A stretch of DNA of 64,000 nucleotides from CAZHGD01 sp964531735 (GCA_964531735.1 CAZHGD010000010.1:19804-83803), one strand, 5' to 3'. Positions 26,782 to 35,835 are shown, counted from the stretch's first letter. Made by a program: numbers and translations. Notes: generated by a model not told the origin, from the sequence alone.

Positions 26782-28001
26782 TGCGGAGCGACCAACGTGG
26801 CCCCGACTTCGCCGCCGTGCGACAGCAGGCGGCCGACCTGCTCGAAGCCATCGGCCGTGGCGAGGTGGCGCCGGTGTACCTGTTCAGCGGCGAGGACGAC
26901 TTCCAGCGCCAGGCGATGGTGCGGCGAGTGGTGGCGCGGTTGGTGCCGGAGGAGCAGCGCGACACGCAGTTGCAGGTGCTGGACGGCGGCGACGCGACGG
27001 GCCGGCAGGTGGCCGGCGAGCTGGAGTCGGCCGGCTTCCGGTTTGGCGACGAGCCGCGGCGAGTGGTCCTGGTGCGCGACGCGCCGTTCTTCCAGAGCGG
27101 CAAGGCCGAGCTCGGCGAACCCCTGAAGGCGCGCCTGGAGAGCGGCCTGCTCGAAGACGTGGTGCTGGTGATGGAGGTCCGCGGCAACGTGGACAAGCGG
27201 CTCGGCGTGACCAAGGCGGTGGCCGCGGTGGGCATCTGCCTGGAGTTCCCGAAGCTGGCCAACGAGCGTGATGTCGAGCAGTTCCTGCAGGCTCGGCTGC
27301 GACGAGCGGAGAAGACGATGTCGCGGTCGGCGAACGCCGAACTGGTGGTCCGCTGCGGTACCGACGCGCAGATCCTCGCCAACGAGGCGGACAAGCTGAT
27401 CAGCTACGTGGGTGACCGCGGCAGCATCGAGTTGGCCGATGTGCAGGCGATGGTCGCGCCCACGGCGGCGCTCAGCGTGTTCGATCTGGTCGACGCGGTG
27501 GCCGAACGGAAGACGCAGGCGGCGCTGGACCAACTGGAGGGACTGCTCGGCCAGCAGGCCGAGCCGTTCATGATCCTGGCGATGCTCATTCGGCAGTTCC
27601 GGCTGCTGTTGCAGGCGCGCTACCTGATCGACGAGGGCTTGGTGGACAACCGGCTGCTCAACCAGCGTCCATACGACTTCGGGGGCACGGTGAACACCAA
27701 AAAGGCGGGCCGGTCACTCCTGGACGAGTGGAAGGAACAGGTGGCCGGCGTGCTGCCCACCGAGGGCAAGCAGAGCCTGTTCACGCAGCACTACTTCCCG
27801 CTCTACCGGTCGCTCGCGACGGCCCGGCGCCTGCCGGCCGGTCTGCTCGAAGGGGCCATGGAGCGGCTGCTCCAGACCGATCTCGGACTCAAGTCGTCGC
27901 ACCTCGATCCGCGGCTCGAGATGGAGACGCTGGTCGTCGACCTCTGCACCAGAATGGAGGCGGGTGCCACGGTGGCGTACGACACGCTGCTGGACATCTA
28001 G
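26781..28001 (+). CDS. holA: DNA polymerase III delta subunit (clamp-loader)
   Basis: 406 residues, somewhat longer than the usual 330-350. The N-terminal AAA-like domain opens with VAPVYLFSGEDDFQRQAMVRR, the family's characteristic start without a working Walker A. LVLVMEVRG-type strands and LKARLESGLLEDVVLVME follow, then domain III with QAEPFMILAMLIRQFRLLLQARY, a strong HolA signature. Delta opens the sliding clamp during loading. About 40 extra residues near 295-340 (NTKKAGRSLLDEWKEQVAG region) explain the length. ATG overlaps the previous TGA (TGATG), so translation is coupled to the histidine kinase-like gene. Confidence 0.9.
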   Translation: MRSDQRGPDFAAVRQQAADLLEAIGRGEVAPVYLFSGEDDFQRQAMVRRVVARLVPEEQRDTQLQVLDGGDATGRQVAGELESAGFRFGDEPRRVVLVRDAPFFQSGKAELGEPLKARLESGLLEDVVLVMEVRGNVDKRLGVTKAVAAVGICLEFPKLANERDVEQFLQARLRRAEKTMSRSANAELVVRCGTDAQILANEADKLISYVGDRGSIELADVQAMVAPTAALSVFDLVDAVAERKTQAALDQLEGLLGQQAEPFMILAMLIRQFRLLLQARYLIDEGLVDNRLLNQRPYDFGGTVNTKKAGRSLLDEWKEQVAGVLPTEGKQSLFTQHYFPLYRSLATARRLPAGLLEGAMERLLQTDLGLKSSHLDPRLEMETLVVDLCTRMEAGATVAYDTLLDI

Positions 28002-28013
28002 CCGGGAGACGCC

Positions 28014-29075
28014 ATGCGCGCGGTCGAGCCGACGGCGGGCGAGGCAGTTCCGCTCGACGAGCTGGACAGGCAGCTTCTGAACGCGCTGCAGAGCGCGTTC
28101 CCTCTGGTCGCCCGGCCGTTCGACGCCGTGGGCGCAGCGCTCGGACTGCCGGGCGCTGAGGTGCTGGCCCGAGTGGCGCGTCTGAAGTCCACGCGGCTAG
28201 TCCGGCAGATCAGCGCCATCTTCGACAGTGGCCGGCTCGGGTACCATTCGTCACTGGTGGCGATGCGCTTTGACCCGCGCGACATCGACGCCGGCGCGGC
28301 GGTGATCAGCGCCCATCCGGGCGTCAGCCACAACTACCAGCGCAACCACGCCTTCAATCTGTGGTTCACCCTCGCCGTGCCGCCGGAGCGGACCATCGCG
28401 GCCGAAGTGGCGGCGCTGGCCGACCGGGCGCGGCCCGAGCAGACCTGGCTGCTGCCGACCATCCGGCTGTTCAAGATCGGCGTGAACCTGGACCTGACCG
28501 GCGAGGCGCCGGTGACCGCGGTGGACGACCGGCCCGCGCCGAGCAGCGCGCCGGCGGCGCCGCCGGTGACGCTGACCACCGCCGAGCTGGCCGCGGTCCG
28601 CGCGCTGCAACGCGACCTGCCGCTGACCGCCGAGCCCTTTGCCGACCTGGCGGTGTCGGCCGGGCTGAGCCCTGAGCGGTTACTGGCACTGGCGCTGGCG
28701 ATGCGCGAGCGGGGCGTGCTCCGGCGGTTCGCCGCGGTGCTCCACCACCGGCGGGCCGGCTTCCAGGCCAACGGCATGGGGGTGTGGGCGGTGCCGCCCG
28801 CCGACATCGACACCGTGGCGCCGCGGATGGCGGCTTACCAGGCGGTCAGCCACTGCTACCAGCGACCCACCGGACCGGGTTGGCCCTACTCGGTGTTCAC
28901 CATGATCCACGGCCGGCAGGCCGGCGATTGCGAAGCGGTGGTCGAGGCCATCGCCGCCGCGACGGGGGTGCTGGAGCATGCGTTGCTGTACAGCACCAAG
29001 GAGTACAAGAAGACCCGGGTGCGGTACTTCCTCGACGACGACGCCTTCGACGTGGCCAGCATCCCGGCTCGCTGA
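28014..29075 (+). CDS. Fused siroheme decarboxylase AhbA-AhbB
   Basis: 353 residues that are two homologous Lrp/AsnC-like halves. Half 1 (about 15-165) has RPFDAVGAALGL, VRQISAIFDSGRLGYHSSLVAM and GVSHNYQRNHAFNLWFTL, matching AhbA. Half 2 (about 185-345) has LRRFAAVLHHRRAGFQANGM and VSHCYQRPTGPGWPYSVFTM, matching AhbB. AhbAB removes two acetate carboxyls from siroheme to give 12,18-didecarboxysiroheme in the alternative (siroheme-dependent) haem pathway; the NirDLGH proteins of haem d1 synthesis are close relatives. The two subunits are normally separate genes, so one chain is notable. ATG has GGGAGA 6 bases upstream. It follows holA by 12 bases. No AhbC/AhbD or siroheme synthase gene is in the window. 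Confidence 0.87.
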   Translation: MRAVEPTAGEAVPLDELDRQLLNALQSAFPLVARPFDAVGAALGLPGAEVLARVARLKSTRLVRQISAIFDSGRLGYHSSLVAMRFDPRDIDAGAAVISAHPGVSHNYQRNHAFNLWFTLAVPPERTIAAEVAALADRARPEQTWLLPTIRLFKIGVNLDLTGEAPVTAVDDRPAPSSAPAAPPVTLTTAELAAVRALQRDLPLTAEPFADLAVSAGLSPERLLALALAMRERGVLRRFAAVLHHRRAGFQANGMGVWAVPPADIDTVAPRMAAYQAVSHCYQRPTGPGWPYSVFTMIHGRQAGDCEAVVEAIAAATGVLEHALLYSTKEYKKTRVRYFLDDDAFDVASIPAR

Positions 29076-29122
29076 CCGGTGCCCGAGCCCGCCGCCGACC
29101 GGATCAGGCGCCGGTGCGAGGC

Positions 29123-29152
29123 TTGACGGCGAGGTTTCGGTTCGGCGATAAT
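29123..29152 (+). promoter_or_regulatory. Promoter of the HIT protein gene
   Basis: TTGACG (29123-29128), 18 bases, GATAAT (29147-29152). Start near 29159, leader about 20 bases. Confidence 0.65.
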
Positions 29153-29178
29153 GGCCCACCAAAGAGTAGGGACGTCAG

Positions 29179-29679
29179 ATGGAGCGGCTGTGGGCGCCGT
29201 GGCGGATGCGGTATGTTGAGGGTCCGAAGGTGCCGCGCGACGAGTGTGTGTTCTGTGTGGCCGGCGCCGCCGCCGACGATGCACAGACGCACGTGCTCCA
29301 GCGCGGCGAGCACAGTTTCTCGATTCTGAACCGCTATCCATACAACAACGGGCATCTGATGGTGGTCCCTTATGTACACGCCAGTGCGTTGGCCGAGGTA
29401 ACGGATGCAGCGCTGGCGGAGATGATGCAGACCGCGGCGCGGTGGACGGCGGTGATGACTCAGGTGTTCCGCACCGACGGCTTCAACGCGGGACTGAACC
29501 TGGGCTCGGCCGCGGGCGCGGGCATCAAGGACCATCTGCACCTGCACCTGGTGCCGCGCTGGAACGGTGATACGAATTTCATGCCGGTGGTGGGTGACGT
29601 GAAGGTGCTCCCTGAGGAGCTACCGGTCACCTGGCAGCGGCTCCGCGATGGCTGGCGTGAGTTGGTGGACGGTGGTTAG
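29179..29679 (+). CDS. HIT-family nucleotide hydrolase/transferase (Ap4A phosphorylase-like)
   Basis: 166 residues. The N-terminus MERLWAPWRMRYVEG and CVFC (C23-x2-C26) match the bacterial branch of HIT proteins related to AP4A phosphorylase/FHIT. The catalytic triad is DHLHLHLVPRW (His-x-His-x-His), with upstream SILNRYPYNNGHLMVVPY. Such enzymes hydrolyse or phosphorolyse nucleoside-phosphate anhydrides such as Ap4A or ADP-sulfate. The first Cys pair is probably half of the zinc site seen in this subgroup. The gene is followed by a secreted protein gene after 9 bases and shares its transcript. Confidence 0.9.
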   Translation: MERLWAPWRMRYVEGPKVPRDECVFCVAGAAADDAQTHVLQRGEHSFSILNRYPYNNGHLMVVPYVHASALAEVTDAALAEMMQTAARWTAVMTQVFRTDGFNAGLNLGSAAGAGIKDHLHLHLVPRWNGDTNFMPVVGDVKVLPEELPVTWQRLRDGWRELVDGG

Positions 29680-29688
29680 GAGACAGCC

Positions 29689-31203
29689 ATGAAGCGCTGG
29701 TGGACAGTGGGCTGCGCGCTGGCGGTGGTGCTGGCGCACGCCGGTGGCGCGAGCGCCCAGGAGTTGCAGTTCGTCGAGCCGACCACGGGCGCCGTGCGCG
29801 GCGTGGTCAACGTGCGCGTCGACATGGGCGCCGGCTACCGACAGGGCTTCGTGGTCTTCTACCTGGGTGAGCCCGGCAAGGCCCTGCGGTTCCGCATCGC
29901 CACCATTGCCGACGCCGGCGGCCTGTTCGGCTTCGACTGGGACACCCAGAGCCGCACCAGCAAGGTGGCCGACGGCGAGTACCGCATCATGGCCATCGGC
30001 TACACCCAGACCGGCGAGGTGATCGGCCAGAAGGCGATCACGGTCGAGGTGCAGAACGAGGTACCGGCCTCGTCGCTGCCATCCAAGGGCATTCTGCTGG
30101 CGCACAACCTGACGATGGGCCGCGAATCGCGCTATGTGGCGCGCGTGCGGGTGCAGGTGATGCCCGGCGAAGGGGCCAAGGGCAACGACGTCAGCATGTT
30201 CAACGGCGGCGTGAACGCCTGGTGGCAGCAGCGCGTGCTGTGGTCGCAGCCCGACGGCCGAGCGCAGGTCCGCAGCAGCGTGTTCCACCTCTCCGAGCGG
30301 GGCGCGCGCGGGCGCAGCAACGCGATGCCGGACGCCAACGGCCGGTTCGTGTCGATGATGATGCGGTCGAACGGCGAGTTGGTGCGTCGGACCGAGCAGG
30401 CCAACATCAAGTTCCCGTTCGCCGAGATGGGCATCGACTTCCCGAAGAAGGAAACCAAGATCGGCGACAAGTGGCGCTCGCCCTTGCGGTTCATCCTCGA
30501 CGGGCGGACCTACCGCATGGACACCGTGATGGCCGACCACACGTTGTCGACGGTCGAATGGCACGCCGGCTACCGCGCCGCGGTGGTCGACTCCGAGTTC
30601 ACGGCCGGGCCGTACCGTCTGACGCTGAAGGGCGAGGACAAGGACAACGAGGAGTGGCTGGCCGAGGTGCTGATCACGGTGAAGGGCAAGCGGCGCACGT
30701 ACTTCGCCTACCAGCCGGAGGTCGGGCGCGTGCTGCGCATCGATGAGCAGCAGGAGCAGCTCTGCTCGCTCGATCTGGAGGAAGAGCCGCCGCAACAGGC
30801 CGGTGGCATGGGTGGCCCCGGTGGCCCCGGCGGCCCCGGCGGCCCGGGTATGCCTGGGCCCGGTGGCCCCGGTATGCCTGGTCCTGGTGGCCCGGGTGTG
30901 GCGCCGGGAGCACCGAACCTGCCCGGCGGCGCCGCGCCGCCCGGAGCGGGTGCGCCGGGCTTGCCGGGCGCGGGCGCGGGCCTGGGTCAGCAGCAGCAGG
31001 CCGAGAAGCCGGCCGGGTTCGAGAAGGCCAGCACGTCGTTCCGACGGGCCAAGCCGAAGGACACGGCCACGGCGGGCGTCGCGGCCCCGGGCTCGATGGG
31101 CGGCGCCGCCGCGCAGCCGCAGGAGCCACCGAAGGTCGACATTCTACGCTTCCGCCGCGAAGTGCAGATGAACATCTCGCAGGATTTCCTCGACCCGCTC
31201 TGA
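29689..31203 (+). CDS. Secreted protein of unknown function with Gly/Pro-rich collagen-like tract
   Basis: 504 residues; AGGAG before ATG. A signal peptide (MKRWWTVGCALAVVLAHAGGASAQ) is followed by a beta-rich domain (about 25-125) that reads like an Ig-like fold (VRGVVNVRVDMGAGY ... DGEYRIMAIGY), then a second folded domain (about 130-360). A low-complexity tract (about 370-440) consists of GGP, GPG and GMPGPG units, then an Ala/Pro/Gln tail and a conserved-looking C-terminus (VDILRFRREVQMNISQDF). I do not recognise a family. The GPG tract suggests an extended linker or surface stalk. It is cotranscribed with the HIT gene and converges on uvrC, leaving 12 bases. Confidence 0.75.
   Translation: MKRWWTVGCALAVVLAHAGGASAQELQFVEPTTGAVRGVVNVRVDMGAGYRQGFVVFYLGEPGKALRFRIATIADAGGLFGFDWDTQSRTSKVADGEYRIMAIGYTQTGEVIGQKAITVEVQNEVPASSLPSKGILLAHNLTMGRESRYVARVRVQVMPGEGAKGNDVSMFNGGVNAWWQQRVLWSQPDGRAQVRSSVFHLSERGARGRSNAMPDANGRFVSMMMRSNGELVRRTEQANIKFPFAEMGIDFPKKETKIGDKWRSPLRFILDGRTYRMDTVMADHTLSTVEWHAGYRAAVVDSEFTAGPYRLTLKGEDKDNEEWLAEVLITVKGKRRTYFAYQPEVGRVLRIDEQQEQLCSLDLEEEPPQQAGGMGGPGGPGGPGGPGMPGPGGPGMPGPGGPGVAPGAPNLPGGAAPPGAGAPGLPGAGAGLGQQQQAEKPAGFEKASTSFRRAKPKDTATAGVAAPGSMGGAAAQPQEPPKVDILRFRREVQMNISQDFLDPL
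30811..30899 (+). repeat. Imperfect tandem GGCCCCGGT-type repeat encoding GGP/GMPGPG units
   Basis: Short 9- and 18-base units repeat within the secreted protein gene, encoding Gly-Pro-rich collagen-like sequence. Slipped-strand length variation would be expected here. Confidence 0.75.
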
Positions 31204-31215
31204 GCGGGCACCGGC

Positions 31216-33060
31216 TCACTCGGGGTCGGTGTCCGGCGCGTCTTCGCCGCTGAGGTAGCGCTTGACCTTCTCGGCGGCCGGGCGGTTCATGCCCGGCAGC
31301 GCGGCCATCTCCGCGACGCTGGCGGCGCGGATCGCGTCGGTGCTCCGGAAGTGCGTCAACAGCAACGTGCGCCGCGCCGGCCCGATGCCCGGGATATCGT
31401 CCAGCACGCTCCGCAGGCTGTCACCTCGGCGGAGCCGCTGATGCAGCGTATTCGCGACGCGGTGGGCTTCGTCGCGCAAGGCGCGCAGCGCACGCAGCGC
31501 CGGTGACCGCGGTTCCAGCACAATCGGCTCGCTACGGTCGGGGCGGAACAGATGCTCGTGCTGCTTGGCCAAGGCGGCCAAGGGCAACTGCTGGCAGCCC
31601 AATGCGGCACAGACCGCCACCGCCACCGAGAGCTGTCCCTTGCCGCCGTCGACCACCAGCAGGTCGGGCAGCGGCAGGAACTTCGGATCGCCGGCCGCGG
31701 CCCGTTCCAGCCGACGCGTCAGCACCTCCTGCATCATGGCGTAGTCGTTCGGCGCGTCGTGCGGGTTGCGGATGCGGAACTGCCGGTAGGCCTTGCGCGC
31801 GGGCTTGCCGTCTTCCAGGACCACCATCGAGCCAACGCTGTGGCTGCCTTGCAGCGTGGCGATGTCGTAGCACTCGATGCGGAACGGGGTGCGTGGCAGG
31901 CCGAGCTGCTCGCGCAGGTCGACCACGGCCGCTTCGGCTCGCTGGCGCTGCTGATCCTGGTCGGTGAGGTAGCGGCGCAGCGATTCGGCGGCGTTCTCGC
32001 GAGCCAGGTCGACCAGGCGCCGGCGTTCGCCGCGCTCGCCAATCTCCACGTTGAGACGGCGGCCGGCCCGCTCGGAGAGCCACTCGGCAATGGCCTCAAG
32101 ATCCTCGATGGGCGAGGAGATCAGCACTCGGCGAGGCAGCGAGTCGGCACCGGCGTACCAAGCCGTCAGGAAGGCGCGGAGCGGCACGCCGGCCAGGTCG
32201 TGGGCGGTGCCTTCGTAGACCGAGCGTTGGTCACCGATGACGCGGCCGCCGCGCACCTGGAACATCTGCACGCAGCTCAGGTCGTCGTGCTGCGCGACGG
32301 CGAACACGTCGAGGTCGAGCGGTCGGGTGGAGACGACGCGCTGGTCGGCGCTGACACGCTGGATATCGTCAATCAGGTCGCGCAGCTTCGCGGCCTGTTC
32401 GAACTCTAATGATTCAGCCGCCTCCTGCATCTGCTCGGTCAGACCGGCCAGGATGCCGGCGGTGTCGCCGCGGAGGAAGGCGGCGGCGCGCTGCGCCTGC
32501 AGCGCATAGTCGGCGGCGCTGATCAGACCCGCGCACGGGGCTTGGCAGAGACCGATATGGTGGTCGAGGCAGGGCCGCATCAGCGGCTCGCCGGTCAGGT
32601 TGAGCGTGCACGAGCGCAGGTTGAACAGCCGGCGCAGCAGCTTGTCGGTGCGCCGCATCGCGCCGGCGTCGGTGTAGGGCCCGAAGTAACTGGCGCCATC
32701 GCGCTCCACGGCTCGGCACTCGACCAACTGGGGAAAGGCCTCGGCGGTCAGCTTGAGGAAGGGGAACTGCTTGTCGTCGCGCAGGCGGACGTTGTAGCGC
32801 GGCTGATGCTCCTTGACCAGGTTGGCCTCGAGCACCAGGGCTTCGACTTCGCTGGCGGTAACCTTGAAGTCGACTTCGGCGACTTTGGTGACGAGCAGGC
32901 GAATGCGGGGCGAGTGGTCGGCGCCGGGCTGGAAGTAGGAGCGGACTCGCGGGCGCAGCGAGGCGGCCTTGCCGACATAGAGGACGTGCCCCTGACGGTC
33001 CTTCATCAGGTAGACACCGGGCAAGGCCGGAACCGCGCTCAGATCGTCCGCCAGAGCCAT
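31216..33060 (-). CDS. uvrC: UvrABC excinuclease subunit C
   Basis: 614 residues, standard length. The GIY-YIG nuclease (about 10-95) begins LPGVYLMKDRQGHVLYVGKA. The UVR motif (about 195-235) is EQMQEAAESLEFEQAAKLRD. The RNase H-like second nuclease has ECYDIATLQGSHSVGSMVV and LLVVDGGKGQLSVA (catalytic Asps), and the C-terminus is a helix-hairpin-helix (IPGIGPARRTLLLTHF). It makes both incisions in nucleotide excision repair with UvrA and UvrB, neither in the window. ATG 33060 matches the family N-terminus; the frame is open 125 codons further but that part is not coding. The upstream GAGG is about 10 bases away, a weak site. Confidence 0.95.
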   Translation of the reverse strand: MALADDLSAVPALPGVYLMKDRQGHVLYVGKAASLRPRVRSYFQPGADHSPRIRLLVTKVAEVDFKVTASEVEALVLEANLVKEHQPRYNVRLRDDKQFPFLKLTAEAFPQLVECRAVERDGASYFGPYTDAGAMRRTDKLLRRLFNLRSCTLNLTGEPLMRPCLDHHIGLCQAPCAGLISAADYALQAQRAAAFLRGDTAGILAGLTEQMQEAAESLEFEQAAKLRDLIDDIQRVSADQRVVSTRPLDLDVFAVAQHDDLSCVQMFQVRGGRVIGDQRSVYEGTAHDLAGVPLRAFLTAWYAGADSLPRRVLISSPIEDLEAIAEWLSERAGRRLNVEIGERGERRRLVDLARENAAESLRRYLTDQDQQRQRAEAAVVDLREQLGLPRTPFRIECYDIATLQGSHSVGSMVVLEDGKPARKAYRQFRIRNPHDAPNDYAMMQEVLTRRLERAAAGDPKFLPLPDLLVVDGGKGQLSVAVAVCAALGCQQLPLAALAKQHEHLFRPDRSEPIVLEPRSPALRALRALRDEAHRVANTLHQRLRRGDSLRSVLDDIPGIGPARRTLLLTHFRSTDAIRAASVAEMAALPGMNRPAAEKVKRYLSGEDAPDTDPE

Positions 33061-33337
33061 GTTGCTGATGCCTCGACCGTTGCTGCAACGGCCCTCCAGA
33101 GAGCGATTATGGCACGCTGGGACGACGCCCGGGGCGACTTGGAGGAAATGGAATCCTGTGCTAACCTGTGGCGTTGATCCCAGTAGGCAGCCGGCCTCGG
33201 GCGACCGAGGCGGCGAATCTGGTCGACGGCGCGGCAGGGGAACGGGCCGCCACAGCGAAGGGGGCGGGCGGCGCGGATGGTGACGGACCGGACGCGGCGG
33301 GTCGACGGACTCGCCGGAGCCGAAGGAGCGCGTGAGC

Positions 33338-34438
33338 ATGGCGATTAGGATGCTGGACGTCCCGGCGCAGTTGGCGCCGATACAGGACCAGCTCGAGGCG
33401 GCGGCAACGCGCGTCCTGCGCAAAGGCAATTTCATCCTGGGTGAGGAGGTCGAGGCGCTCGAGAATGAGCTGGCCTCCTTCTGCAGTGTCCGTTACGGGG
33501 TCGGGGTGGCCTCCGGCACCGATGCCTTGCTCCTGGCGCTGGCCGCCGCCGGCGTTGGCCCTGGCACCGACGTCATCACCACGCCGTTCACCTACGTCGC
33601 CACCGTGCAGGCCATCACGCACCTGTCGGCGCGCCCGATCTTCGTGGACATCGACCCGCGCACGTTCAACCTGGACCCGGAGCAGGTGAAGCGCGCGGTG
33701 ACGCGTCGGACGCAGGCCATTGTGCCGGTGCATCTGTTCGGCCAGAGCGCCGAGATGGACCCGCTGACCGACCTGGCCGCTCGACGCGGGATCGCGGTCA
33801 TCGAGGATGCAGCCCAGGCGGTCGGCGCCACGTATCATGGTCGCCGCGCGTGCAGCCTGGGGCACATGGGCTGTCTGAGCTTCTATCCGACCAAGAACCT
33901 CGGCGCCTGTGGCGACGGCGGCATGGTGTTGACCAACGACGAGGAACTGTATCAGCGGCTGCGTCTGCTGCGGGTCCATGGTCGCGCGAATGGGTACTTC
34001 TACCTGATTGACGGGTTCAACAGCCGTCTGGACGAGATCCAGGCCGCTTTCCTACGGGTCAAGATGCGCGGGCTGGCCGAGTACACCGTGGCTCGGCAGC
34101 GCAACGCGCGGCTGTACGACGCACTGCTCGGCAACCTGCCGCAAGTGCGTACGCCGTATGTCGAGCCGTACAACGAGCACGTCTACCATCAGTACTGCGT
34201 CGTGGCCGAGCGCCGCGACGATCTCCGCGAGCACCTCAAGACGCACGGCATCGACTCGGCGGTCTACTACCCGCTGCCTCTGCACCAACAGGACATCTAC
34301 CGGCGGTACCGGCGGCGTCTGCCGGTGGCCGAGGAGACCTGCCAGCGCATTCTGGCCCTGCCGATTGCGCCCGAGGTGGTCAACGAGGACGGGGTGCGGA
34401 CGGTCGCCGAGGCAGTGCGCGCGTTCTACAAGCAGTAA
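33338..34438 (+). CDS. DegT/DnrJ/EryC1-family PLP sugar aminotransferase
   Basis: 366 residues. Cofactor lysine is K186 in FYPTKNLGACGDGGMV; the PLP phosphate site is VASGTDALLLALAAAGVG, and IEDAAQAVGATYHG supplies the ring-stacking and Asp residues. These enzymes add an amino group to keto-sugars bound to nucleotides, for lipopolysaccharide, S-layer glycan or secondary-metabolite sugars. HVYHQYCVV and SAVYYPLPLHQQ are family-typical C-terminal blocks. ATG 33338 is preferred to GTG 33332 because AAGGAG sits 9 bases before it. It stands alone between uvrC and ahcY, with no other nucleotide-sugar genes nearby, so its sugar is unknown. Confidence 0.9.
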   Translation: MAIRMLDVPAQLAPIQDQLEAAATRVLRKGNFILGEEVEALENELASFCSVRYGVGVASGTDALLLALAAAGVGPGTDVITTPFTYVATVQAITHLSARPIFVDIDPRTFNLDPEQVKRAVTRRTQAIVPVHLFGQSAEMDPLTDLAARRGIAVIEDAAQAVGATYHGRRACSLGHMGCLSFYPTKNLGACGDGGMVLTNDEELYQRLRLLRVHGRANGYFYLIDGFNSRLDEIQAAFLRVKMRGLAEYTVARQRNARLYDALLGNLPQVRTPYVEPYNEHVYHQYCVVAERRDDLREHLKTHGIDSAVYYPLPLHQQDIYRRYRRRLPVAEETCQRILALPIAPEVVNEDGVRTVAEAVRAFYKQ

Positions 34439-34557
34439 CCGAGGCACGCCGAGGTGCCTGCCACACTTGATGCGAGCCGCCGCGCAGTGGGTTGCGGCCG
34501 GGAGTGCGGGCAATCCGGCCGGGCGCGGAGCGGTTCAGCAACGAAGGGAGACCATCC

Positions 34558-35814
34558 TTGAAGTACGACGTGAAGGACCTTGGCCTGGCTGATGCCGGCC
34601 TGCAGCGGATCCTGTGGGCCGACACCGAGATGCCGGTGCTGCGCCAGATTCGCGAGCGCTTCGAGCGCGAACAGCCCCTCAAGGGCCAGGTGCTGGGCGC
34701 CTGCTTGCACGTGACCACCGAAACGGCCAACCTCGTCCGGACGCTCAAGGCCGGTGGCGCCGAGGTGCTGGTCTGCGCCTCCAACCCGCTGAGCACGCAG
34801 GATGAGACGGCGGCGGCCCTGGTCAAGCACTTCGGCGTGCCGACCTTCGCCATCAAGGGCGAGGACCGCGACACCTACTTCTCGCACCTCAACGCCGTGG
34901 CCGACGCCGGTCCGACGATGACCATGGACGACGGCTGCGACATGGTCTCGTTGCTGCACAAGGCGCGCACCGACAAGCTCGGCGGCGTCATTGGCGGCAC
35001 CGAAGAGACGACCACCGGCGTCATCCGCCTCAAGGCCATGGCGGCCGACGGCGCGCTGAAGTACCCGGTCATCGCCGTCAACGACGCGATGACCAAGCAC
35101 TTCTTCGACAACCGCTACGGCACCGGCCAGAGCACGCTGGACGGCATCGTCCGGGCGACCAACATCCTGCTGGCCGGCCGGACGTTCGTGGTGGCCGGCT
35201 ACGGCTGGTGCGCGCGCGGTGTGGCGCAGCGGGCTCGCGGCATGGGCTCCAACGTCATCGTGACCGAGATCGACCCGCTGCGCGCGCTGGAGGCGGTCAT
35301 GGACGGCTTCCGCGTGCTGCCGATGGCCGACGCGGTGCCGCAGGCCGACATCATCTGCACGCTGACCGGCGACAAGCACGTCGTGCGTGGCGAGCACTGG
35401 CAGACCATCAAGGATGGGTGCATCGTCTGCAACAGTGGTCACTTCGACATCGAGCTGGATCTGGTGGCGCTGGCCGAGTTGGCGTCGGGCGTGCGCGAGG
35501 TGCGGCCGTTCGTGCAGGAGTACGCGCTGGCCGGCGGCAAGCGCGTGTACGTGTTGGCCGAAGGGCGCCTGGTGAACCTTGGTGCGGCCGAGGGTCATCC
35601 GGCGGCGGTGATGGACATGAGCTTCGCCAACCAGGCCACGTCGGCCGAGTACATGGCCCAGCATGCCGGCACGCTGCAGCCGGCGGTCTACTCGGTGCCC
35701 GAGGAACTCGACGCGATGGTGGCGCGCCTCAAGCTGGAGGCGATGGGCGTCGAGATCGACACCCTCACGGCCGAACAGGAGAAGTACCTGAACGACTGGC
35801 ACGAGGGCACGTAG
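34558..35814 (+). CDS. ahcY: S-adenosylhomocysteine hydrolase
   Basis: 418 residues, the short bacterial/archaeal form without the roughly 40-residue insertion of eukaryotic enzymes. HVTTETANLV (H51 region), ASNPLSTQDETAAAL and DDGCDM are substrate-domain blocks; GYGWCARGVAQRARGMG is the NAD-binding loop; NSGHFDIELD and NLGAAEGHPAAVMDMSF are C-terminal signatures. It cleaves S-adenosylhomocysteine into adenosine and homocysteine, relieving inhibition of methyltransferases. TTG 34558 is the start because AAGGGAG lies 8 bases upstream and the protein begins MKYDVKDLGL as in relatives. I saw no S-adenosylhomocysteine riboswitch ahead of it. The mtaD-type deaminase at 50366 may act on the same pool. 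Confidence 0.95.
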   Translation: MKYDVKDLGLADAGLQRILWADTEMPVLRQIRERFEREQPLKGQVLGACLHVTTETANLVRTLKAGGAEVLVCASNPLSTQDETAAALVKHFGVPTFAIKGEDRDTYFSHLNAVADAGPTMTMDDGCDMVSLLHKARTDKLGGVIGGTEETTTGVIRLKAMAADGALKYPVIAVNDAMTKHFFDNRYGTGQSTLDGIVRATNILLAGRTFVVAGYGWCARGVAQRARGMGSNVIVTEIDPLRALEAVMDGFRVLPMADAVPQADIICTLTGDKHVVRGEHWQTIKDGCIVCNSGHFDIELDLVALAELASGVREVRPFVQEYALAGGKRVYVLAEGRLVNLGAAEGHPAAVMDMSFANQATSAEYMAQHAGTLQPAVYSVPEELDAMVARLKLEAMGVEIDTLTAEQEKYLNDWHEGT

Positions 35815-35835
35815 ACCGGTCCAGCCCGTCTGTTG

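Noticed and set aside
33061..33337. Small gene in the uvrC-DegT gap
   Set aside because: Short frames exist on both strands, but none has a ribosome site or motif. Only weak promoter-like sequence is present (TTGGAG at 33139 and TAACCT at 33162), too poor to annotate.
34439..34557. Possible S-adenosylhomocysteine riboswitch before ahcY
   Set aside because: The leader has a small hairpin (aggcac/gtgcct) right after the previous stop, but I could not find the conserved core or pseudoknot pairing of the known riboswitch.
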